From Chondrus crispus (Eukaryota; Rhodophyta; Florideophyceae; Gigartinales; Gigartinaceae), in the NCBI RefSeq assembly GCF_000350225.1, contig NW_005179226.1:1-64000 (forward strand): a stretch of 64,000 bases of DNA, written 5' to 3'. This document shows positions 56,067 to 64,000 of the stretch, in pieces. Both the position numbers and the translations under genes were made by a program. The number at the start of each line of letters is the position of its first letter. The stretch's first letter is position 1. The notes under the pieces were generated by a model. It saw nothing but the letters and a program-made list of their open reading frames with translations. It did no database searches and had not been told where the DNA came from.

Positions 56067-57086
56067 TGTAGTGCAATACCCGTCTCGGGTAGGGGGCAGG
56101 AAGGAAGTGAAAAAGGAAAAAATTGGATACTGTAGTCCGGGTTTGGGGGACACACGTGTGCGACGAAGCGCACGATTATTTTAATTATTTAATTTATTTA
56201 CTAATTAGATCTAGAATCTAGAGCCGGGAGCTACTGTACTCGCCCCGGCGGGGCTCTATATAACTTAGCCCTTTGACCGAACAAGTCAATAAACCAACCC
56301 GAGTTGCCGGAGTTGAATGTCGCCTTGGTCGAAGTCCGTCTCTACCAAGACGCTCCCTTTTACCTAAGCCTACGGCATCCTCTATCTCTCGGGGTTCCCT
56401 TTTCTCTTTCTTTTATTTCCCTATCCTTTTCTATCTCTAATTCTACCTATTTTCCCCTTATCTTGTGTTGGTGCCATCGGCCTCGGTTGCGACCGAACCG
56501 GTGTAGGTGTCTATGCCATCGGGCGACACAGTTGACGTAGCGCTGCTACTGTGACCCATTTTCCGACGGAGACCGTTGCAACGACGTCTCCCTCGAAGAG
56601 CTCCGTCGTATTACGAGCCAGTGTTGGTACCGTCGGTGTCGGTTGCGACCGAACCGGTGTAGGTGTTTCGAGCCATCGGGCGGCACGGTTGACGTAGCGC
56701 TGCTACTTTTATTTCATCCCGTCGGGCTGCGTTGCGACGCCTCCGTCGAAGGCCTTGTCGCGTTACAAGGTGTCGAAGAAGCTCAACGAGCATTGGCCTT
56801 ACAACCCAGTGGAATCGGGGTACCTACGTGCGCCCCCCCCACACTTGTCGAGCAATTCTCTTCGCAAGTCTCTACCACACCGATCCCGGGCCGGGCGATT
56901 TCTCTGTGCCCCCCCCCCCCCATCAGGGATCCGAGCTACTACGAGTCGCAAGCTCGTTTAAACGGAGAAGGGAGAGTCGGACACTCCGTAGCGCTGTGCC
57001 ATGGGCAGTTCTTCTTTTTGTTGCTGTTGTTGTTTTTTTTGAACCATCGGACGGCGGTCTCTGCCCGACAGGCGCATTGCACTACA
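56067..57086 (+). repeat. 5' LTR of G2
   Basis: 1020 bp with perfect 10-bp terminal inverted repeats TGTAGTGCAA/TTGCACTACA. TATATAA at 56257-56263 is a likely core promoter. An internal module beginning GTTGGTGCCATCGG (~56465) is repeated about 158 bp later (~56622). Confidence 0.93.
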
Positions 57087-57304
57087 AAAGTGGTCTCCCG
57101 ACCTAGAAATTTGTCTACTGTGCAGGAGACCTGATCAAGAATTTTGCCTACGAAAGTCCAGGTCTGGAGACGCACTACAAAAGTGGTCTCCCGACCTAGA
57201 AATTGTTTTATCTACGACAAGGAAGTGGTCTGGGTAACGGACTCTTCTTTTTATTTTCTTTTTGTTTGTAACTTTTTTGCTGCATAGGTCCGCTCGTACG
57301 AGCG
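57087..57304 (+). promoter_or_regulatory. G2 leader with primer binding site and duplicated LTR-end segment
   Basis: AAAG separates the LTR from TGGTCTCCCGACC (57091-57103), a plausible binding site for a tRNA 3' end (the complement ends in CCA). I could not identify the tRNA. A 33-bp segment comprising the LTR end and this site (57079-57111) recurs at 57172-57204. Confidence 0.6.
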
Positions 57305-59611
57305 ATGTGGACAAGCGCACCCGGGGACGTCGGTCCCGGGGCGAGTAGAAGCGGATCGGCACGAGCGTCGAGGATCCCGAGGGGTCCTCGCTCCCGGAGC
57401 CAGACCAATACGACCACGGACCCCGGAGATCAAGAATCCCCTACGAGGATAGCCGCCGACAAGACTGACCTCGACGAGAAGTTGGAGAAGATGAGCAGCG
57501 AAATTCGCGAAGAAGCGAAGAAAAATCTCGAGGCTGAATTAGCCCTCGTCCGGAAGCAACTAGAGTTGCAAGCATCCGAGTTCCACACCGTTTTAGGAGA
57601 GCTATCGGCTCGAGTGGATCTCGTCGAGAAGGAGCGAGGAGATGCGACCGACGGTCTGGAGCCGGAGGTCCTAGCCTCGTTGAAAATTTCGGTCAAGGAC
57701 GCGAGGCGCGACGCGAATCAAGCCTTGGAGTCCTTAGGAAAATTTAGAACAAGCATCGATGACCGATTCGATCGCGCCGCGCAACGTCTCAAGGACCTCG
57801 AGCAGGCCGCGGATCAAGCTCCGCAAGGATCGGACGACGAGCTGCTCCCTTCGGGTAGAGAGGGCGACCGCCGGTCGAAGAAGGACAAGCCCGCTCGGCA
57901 GCGGAGTTCGAAGTCGAAGCCCTCGAAGAAGGACAATCGACGTACAAGCAAGGGTCACTGTAGTGACGATCCGGAGAACCGCGACTCACAGTCGGAGTCG
58001 CTTGGTCCCTCCGAAGATGGTAACGGCGGTTCGTCGAACCATTCGGGCGATTCCGAACGCCGTTCAGAAGAAGGAAACGGAATTTCGTCAAGCAAGAAAA
58101 TGTCCTCCAGACGAGGCGGAGTCACTTCGTCCGCCTCGCGGAGAGACAAGGACGCGGAGCCCGAAGATGTCGCAACGCGGCGCGGGCCGCGATAGGAGGA
58201 GTTGGAGGAGCTGAATCCGACCAACTACCTCTTCAAGAAGTTACTTTCGTACCGAACGTACCGCTTGCGGAACCCGCAGACATATTTGTCAAGTTCCCGG
58301 CGGACCGCCGTGCGAAAAATCAGGAGAGATATTCCGCCTAAGGTGAAGAAGGACAACACGTTCACAGGTGAAGACGGGGTCCTTGTGTTGGATTTTTTGG
58401 CAAAATTAGTTCAGGAGTTCGATACTCAAGAAATGAACGAGGGGCAAGCGATCCGCCTGTTGCCTGAATTTTTGAGCGGCATCGCCTTGAGACAGTACAC
58501 TTCGGTGTCTCAAACGGCCGGGGCCAATCACGGAAAGATATCCGTTTGGCCGGAGGCCGTACAGTGGTTGTTGAGGAGTTTCGCAACCGACGAGGCGATC
58601 TGTCAAGCCGTGCTCGCATTGCGAGAAGTTCAGCAAAGACCGTCTGAAGACGAGATGGAATTTTATATCCGTCTGACGGACGCAAGCAATCGATGTGGAA
58701 ACGTATATTCGATGGAAGAACAGATGACGATGTTTATTGAAGGACTCGATTCGAGTATCAAGCCGATGGTATCTCAATACCGACAAGACAATCGGGACGT
58801 TTCGTTTTTGAGACTAGTTAATTACGAGAAGGCGCATGGCTCGGCGAGCCGCGCTAAGGACAAGAAGACCAAGAAGGTCACGATTCAGACGGCGTCGACA
58901 ATTAGGGCGGGTAAGAAGCCGAGGGCTTCTTATCCCGGTCGCAAAAGTCACGCCGCAGTCCATTTAGCCGAGTCCATGTCCGCGTCAGATGAGCGCGGTG
59001 CGCATGGAAGTAGCGAAAATCACTACGAAGGAGCGTTAATAGCCGAAGGCGAGTTCATTGAGCCATCAGAGGGCTACGGACACGAGGACTACGGGGACAG
59101 CGGGTCGTCAACTTTACCGACGCCTGCATACACGACGGAGTCGTTTTCAGAGCCCACGGATCCCGTGATGATGTTTCGGGGGCGCAGCCACACGCCGGCG
59201 CCGCGCATTCCGATGGAAGACAAGGGTACGACGTTTTGAAGGCCAGGCTGGATGGGAAGGTCGCAACGTCAAGGAAGGCCGCCGGCCCGTGGAGGACCTA
59301 GGCCGCAATATCCCGTCAAGACGCACGGTCTGGTGTGCTATCATTGCTATGAAAAGGGGCACGCCGCGCCAACGTGCATTCTTTCCCTCCGGGAAATGCA
59401 CCGAGTTTTGGAAAATTATGAGGCGTTGTCTCCGATGGAGAGGTTAGGGATGCCATCGACGAGTTACCTGAAGGTCAAGAATTGGTTCGATTCGCAGACG
59501 GCGAGCACGCCGAGTGCTTCAACGCCGAGGTCGAACCAACCCTTCAGAGGGCCCACCGCGGGGCCCGCGCCGTCGGATGTGAGAAGGATCCCGCAGCGGC
59601 AGGAAAACTAG
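57305..59611 (+). pseudogene. gag: G2 gag, two in-frame nonsense codons
   Basis: One frame from ATG 57305 (MWTSAPGD) to TAG 59609-59611, broken by TAG 58193-58195 (Trp in G1) and TGA 59237-59239 (CGA in G1). It has an N-terminal region with a long charged coiled coil (residues ~60-190), a Ser/Lys-rich stretch, and a capsid domain (from NPTNYLFKKLLSYR, ~58210-58780). The CCHC knuckle CYHCYEKGHAAPTC is near 59338-59379. It would form the particle core and bind RNA. About 130 nt of the 3' end overlaps pol in the -1 frame. Confidence 0.92.
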
Positions 59612-60506
59612 AGAGGGGAATCTCGCATGAGTCGCGAGAGGCACAGGGTCGACGTACTGAGCCCGGGGCTCAGCCCCGTTCCCCGTCTCTAAAGGAAAAA
59701 TCAGGCCTCGAGTATGAGGTTGTTGGATTGGTGGATAAGCCAAGCCCAAAGGGCCAGCTCAAGTCAAGAAAATTTTGAGCCGAGCCCGAGATCATCCGCT
59801 GGAAGAAGTTCGAAGACCCTGGTACAGGGTTAAGCGAAGGGATTGTCCCGAGAAGATTTTGGTGCTTGCGCGAAAAAACTACAAAGTTTACGCGGACATT
59901 GGACCCACAATCCGATTGATGAGCCGGGTGTTGTCTGTTTTAGACACTGGCGCGGGACCAAACCTTGTGCGAAAATCGGAACTCCCAGCTGGAATGGAAT
60001 CTCTAGTGTCCTACGGACCGACCCAAGATATCGGCGACGCGAACAATAGGCCACTCCGGACTCTCGGCACAATTAGAATGCCTGTGAGGCTTGGAAAATT
60101 TGTGGCCGCAGCCGAGTTTATTGTATGCGAAAAACCAGCCGTCCCGCTAATTCTAGGCGCGGACTACTGTGACCGGTTTGTGGAAGCCATTTATCCAAGG
60201 AAAAAAACGGTTGAGTTGGCGGATTTCTCGGAGGTTCCGATAGTTGGGCGGTTCTCGACGAGAAAAGGGAAGAATAATCTCGTCCCGGGAGAGGACGAGA
60301 ATGATGGAAAGGTGGAGCGAATTTCCCCTAAGGTAAAAGTGGCAAGAGCCACGACTATCGAGCCAGGGACGCAACGCGTCGTGGAATGCACCTCGAAGAG
60401 GGCGGGCTTGGTTGTGGTTCAGCCGTACTCGTCGTTGTACGAAAGGCACGGGTTGACGTGCACGAATGGTGTCGTTCAGGTTGAGCCTGACCGGCCATTT
60501 CGTTAA
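59482..60506 (+). pseudogene. pol: G2 pol N terminus: retropepsin-like protease, 5-bp duplication
   Basis: Pol begins in the -1 frame relative to gag. A tandem AAGCC (59737-59746), single in G1, shifts the frame. After it the frame is open from ~59747 to TAA 60504-60506 and includes VLDTGAGPNLV (~59937) and ILGADYC (~60150). The protease would cut Gag and Gag-Pol. The terminating TAA is shared with G1. Confidence 0.88.
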
Positions 60507-63005
60507 CTCGTTGCGAATTTTAGGACGTACCCTGTCAGGGTGCAAAAAGGCCAAGTGGTGGCAGAATTATTACCGCACCCGAGAGCCGCGCTCGAGAGCA
60601 AAACCACCATTGGTGAAGTTCTCGGAATTCAAGAAAGGAAGAAGGAAAATTTTCCTAATTCCACCAAGACGCCTACGGGCGAGACAAGATGCGAACCGTC
60701 GGATCAAGATCGCGAGGACCAGCCAGAAGAACCGTCGGAAGGGCTCTCCGCGTCGCCAGCTACGAAGCCGCAACGCAGGATTGAGCCGCCACCGCCGGAC
60801 GTGGAGGACCTCAACCTGAGCCACGTGCCGGAACGGCTGAGCGAGCGGTTCCGTCGGATGTTGAAGAAGTATTCAAGGATGTGGGATGGGACGCTTGGCG
60901 AAATTAATACCACCGTCCATCGGATCGAGTTGATCCCCGAGACTCGTCCCATCGCACAAGCCCCGTATCGGGCCGGGCCTAAAGCCCGCGAAGTAGAAGA
61001 TGCAGAGGTGCAGAAGATGTTGGAGGCAGGAGTGATAGAACCAGCGCAGTCAGAATGGGCGTCGCCCGTGTTGCTGGTGCCCAAGCCGGACGGGTCAATG
61101 CGTTTTTGCGTAGACTACGGCAGGTTGAACGCAGTGACGGTGAAGGACACGTACCCCTTACCGCGCATGGATGAGTGCCTGGACTCGCTTGGTGACACCA
61201 AGGTTTTCTCCGTGTTGGACGCGATCTCGGGATATTGGCAGATGCCTATCCCTGAGCGCGACCGCGACAAGACCGCATTTTCGTGTCACTCAGGACTGTA
61301 TCGCTTCTCAAGAATGCCCTTCGGGCTAACTAACGCGCCAGCGACGTTTCAGAGAGCAATGGATATCCTGCTCTCTCCGTTCCGTTGGAAGTGCTGTTTG
61401 GTGTATCTGGACGACATAATAATTTTTAGCAAGTCGTGGGAGGAGCACATCGTGCACGTGGATGAAATACTTTCTGTATTGGAGAAGGCAGGTGTGAAGC
61501 TCAAGCTTCGCAAGTGTGAATTTTTCGTCGAAAAGATCAAGTACCTGGGCCATGTCCTTCGGCCAAGTACATTGGAAGTGGACGCTGCGCGAACCGTCGC
61601 ATTGGAACAAGTGAGGTACCCTCAAACGCAGACCCAGCTCAGGAGCTTCTTGGGACTTTGTAATGTCTACCGCAGATTCGTTCCGCATTAGGCGAAAATC
61701 GCGCATCCGCTCAATCAACTGTTGAAGAAGGGACAACCGGTCCAGTTGGAAGGATTCGACGAACTGTGCAAGAAAGCTTTTCATAAGCTCAAGGACGCCA
61801 TCTTGGCACCGCCGGTGTTGGCGCTGCCGAAGAAGGACCTACCCTACTCGGTAGATACCGATGCAAGCGACTACCAAATAGGTGCTGCACTATTTCAAAC
61901 ACACCCGGATGCGCAACGCAAACCCATCGGGTTCTTTTCAAGAACGTTAGCCGCAGCCGAGAGAAACTATTCTGTATCAGAAAGAGAATGTCTAGCGGTA
62001 ATTTGGGCCGTACAGACTTTAAGACCATATCTATATGGCGAGCACTTCATCGTGCATACCGACCATGCCTCATTGAGGTGGTTGATGAACGTAACCGACC
62101 CCAGCGGGAGATTTATCCGATGGAGGCTACGCCTCTCGGAATTCGATTTTGAAATCAAGTACAAAAAGGGAAAGGCTAATAGCCAGGCAGACGCTTTGTC
62201 AAGGTTGCGAACCGCAGGAGAAACCGTCGACGAAATCGACGACGAAATCCCATGCTTTATGGCCGAACCGGCCGAGGGTACAGTGGAGGACGAGGAAAGT
62301 TTTGACGCGGCAGACGACATCCTCGCTGTTGAGGGGGGGACCGCCCCTGAGCGCCTCGATCAATTCCAAGCTGTCACTCCGGAGGAGCTCATTCGCGAGC
62401 AAGCCGTCGACCCCTTCTGCAACCGCATCAAGGAAGAAATGGACGCCGGAAAGGTGAGAACGTCCAGCACGGAGACCGAGGAACTCGAAAGAACTCCATG
62501 CCGTACCGCAGCGGAGTTTGTACAAGTGGTGATACCACAATCGTTAAGGGACCGCGTCCTAGGGTTGAGCCACTACGCAAAATTGGCAAGCCACCCGGAA
62601 GGCAGGAAACTTTACAAGACTTTGAGAAGATATATTTATTGGCCTACGATGGCCCTAGACTGCTATGCAGTCGCGAAGAATTGCGCCGCACGTGGGCGGG
62701 AAAGGGTGAAGTTAAGAAAAAACACGAAGGAAATGAAGCTGTTCACGCCCAAGGCTCCGCTGGAATTTGTCGCCATCGACATCCTCGGCGAGCTAATTAC
62801 AACTAAGCGAGGAAATCGGTATATTCTCGTGATCAGCGATCGATACTCGAAACTGGTACGAACCGTACCGTTGAAGAAGATATCAGCTGCACACATCGCA
62901 CAAGCCTTCGTTCACCATTGGGTATTCGTGTACGGACCGCCGGTCAAGCTGCTGTCCGACAATGGAACACAGTTCACGGCCCGGTTCTTTCAGAATGTCT
63001 GCTGA
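60507..63005 (+). pseudogene. pol: G2 pol: reverse transcriptase, RNase H, integrase (first part)
   Basis: Same frame as the protease. RVT_1 has FCVDYGRLN, MPFGLTNAPATFQR and YLDD (~61403). An in-frame TAG (61689-61691) follows the conserved YRRFVPH. RNase H (VDTDASDYQIGAAL, ERECLAVIWAV, HTDHASLRWL, NSQADALSRL) spans ~61850-62200. Integrase has a zinc-binding region (SHYAKLASHPEG...NCAA) and core D residues in IDILG (~62777) and SDNGTQF (~62958). TGA 63003-63005 ends this stretch. The two stops are consistent with C-to-T or G-to-A changes. Confidence 0.93.
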
Positions 63006-64000
63006 ATTCTCGGCATACGCAATGTGTTCACGACTACGTACCACCCGCAAGCCAACAGCCAAGTTGAGAGATTCAACCGCACGCTGACTTCCGCGTTGCG
63101 AAAATATGTTGGAGAGCATCCCAAGGACTAGGACTTATTTAGCGACGCTGTGACGTTCGCCTACAACACGCAAGTTCATCGAACTACGAACATAGCGCCC
63201 TTCGAGCTGGTGTTAGCTCGGGCGCCGAGAAGCATTGCGTTACAAGCGCAGCCCACTTTGGAGAACTTCAGCTCGTCACGAGCATACTACCTGAAATGGC
63301 AGTCGTGGTTGGAGAGCCTAATGCGAAGCGCCGATAGGAGTTTGCGAAAGGAACAAGCCCGGTACAAGCGCAATTTCGACGCACGCCTTCGCAAACCGCA
63401 ATATGAGATCCCACCGGGGTCCTACGTGTTCCTCCGGAAGGAGCAGGGCACGGCTAGCGAACCGAAACACAAGCTGGCACAAGTCGCTACAAGACCTTAT
63501 CAGGTCAGAAGATCGGATCAACATACGGTAGTCATTGCCATTGGCGATCAGGAGGAACGCGTATCGCGAGACAGGGTGGAATTAGCCCCAAGCCCAATGG
63601 ACCATGCGCCGATAACCGGCCTACGTCAAGCGCTACAGTTCCTGGGAGCCCCGGAGCTAAGCGAAGAAGGAGAGGTAATGGAGGACGAGGAATGTCCTCA
63701 CACCCGTGCGCCTACGTCAGGGGACCAGGACAATCTAATTAGTCAAGCGCCGACAGCGGAGACATCTCCGGACCTACGCGATTTCGGAAAGTCCAGAGAA
63801 GAGGACGAGTTGGAAGATCTTCAGGAGGGGGAAGGGAACAGTTCAGAGAAAGGAGAGGAAACGGAGAATACGGAATACGTAATCGATCGGGTCGCCGACC
63901 ACGATTATCAAAATGGTAATTTGATTCTCAAGGTGGAATGGTACGGCTATACGTCCGAAGACGCGACGTGGGAGCCCATTGAGCAATTACCCCGCAGTGC
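63006..64000 (+). pseudogene. pol: G2 pol: integrase C-terminal part and chromodomain (open at window end)
   Basis: Continues in frame after TGA 63003-63005 with the integrase glutamate block (YHPQANSQVERFNRTL, ~63042-63090). A further TAG lies at 63129-63131. It is then open to 64000. It includes the GPY/F-like end (PPGSYVFLRKE, ~63410), an acidic linker (~63655-63865) and a chromodomain from EYVIDRVADHDY (~63875) through VEWYGY and TWEPIEQL. Chromodomains of gypsy integrases are known to steer insertion toward heterochromatin marks. The end is cut by the window. Confidence 0.92.

Larger units (their letters stand above)
56067..64000 (+). mobile_element. Ty3/gypsy element G2 (Gyp-G) with chromodomain, 3' end cut by window
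   Basis: Plus-strand chromovirus-type gypsy element. It has a 5' LTR (56067-57086), leader, gag with CCHC knuckle, and pol in the order protease, reverse transcriptase, RNase H, integrase, chromodomain (the Ty3/gypsy order). Its 3' LTR is beyond 64000. At least five in-frame stops, the shared TAA and a 5-bp duplication break the reading frames. Confidence 0.94.

Noticed and set aside
52480..56170. Inverted similarity around the 52574-56066 spacer read as terminal inverted repeats of a DNA transposon
   Set aside because: The similarity is explained by the two Gyp-G 5' LTRs in opposite orientation. The LTR ends (TGTAGTGCAA) lie at 52573 and 56067.
59482..59611. Canonical -1 slippery heptamer at the gag/pol overlap of Gyp-G
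   Set aside because: The overlap and -1 phase are real, but I found no X XXY YYZ heptamer I would defend. GGAAAAC before the stop does not fit the rule.
61..64000. Envelope-like third ORF after pol in the copia elements
   Set aside because: In every copy the polypurine tract and LTR follow within about 12 bases of the pol stop, so there is no room. For G2 the region is beyond the window.

Overview
The window looks like transposon-dense eukaryotic nuclear DNA. Almost all of it is LTR retrotransposons inserted into one another. I see no bacterial operon, rRNA, tRNA or CRISPR array, and only one candidate host or unknown gene (52897-55101). The organism cannot be fixed from this. The style of the Ty1/copia and chromodomain Ty3/gypsy polyproteins makes an oomycete (a Phytophthora relative) my best guess, held loosely.

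Family labels are mine. Cop-A, Cop-B and Cop-C are Ty1/copia elements (order gag, protease, integrase, reverse transcriptase, RNase H). Gyp-G is a Ty3/gypsy element with a C-terminal chromodomain. The nesting, oldest outside, is as follows. Gyp-G copy G1 (minus) holds Cop-B copy B3 (plus). B3 holds Cop-C (plus, at its left) and Cop-B copy B2 (minus, 25525-41820). Cop-C holds Cop-A copies A1 (minus, 1-7408) and A2 (plus, 7918-22927). A1 is broken by a solo Cop-A LTR (943-1882). A2 holds Cop-B copy B1 (minus, 9271-17148). B2 holds Cop-A copy A3 (minus, 28045-35188) and a solo Cop-B LTR (plus, 38212-39475). Target-site duplications of 5 bp support this for A2 (ACTAT), B1 (AAGGC), B2 (TTTAC), A3 (CCACG) and the solo Cop-B LTR (AACAG).

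From 47552 to the end lie two Gyp-G copies, head to head. G1 (47552-52573, minus) and G2 (56067-64000, plus) have their 5' LTRs facing each other across 3.5 kb of unique DNA that carries one long unrecognised ORF. Both G copies are decayed by nonsense and frameshift mutations.

The most unusual content is in the copia leaders. Cop-B carries an extra gene (ORF0) between its 5' LTR and gag, apparently spliced, encoding a small basic protein with two C2H2 fingers of U1/JAZ (RNA-binding) spacing. Cop-A and Cop-B share a 50-bp identical block just before gag, a stem-loop that puts the polypurine tract and U3 start in its loop, a primer binding site for the internal (half) initiator-tRNA-Met, and LTR termini that are not TG...CA. 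The elements' proteins would form virus-like particles (Gag), mature them (protease), copy the RNA (reverse transcriptase and RNase H) and insert the cDNA (integrase). Every gag-pol copy visible here has at least one break.
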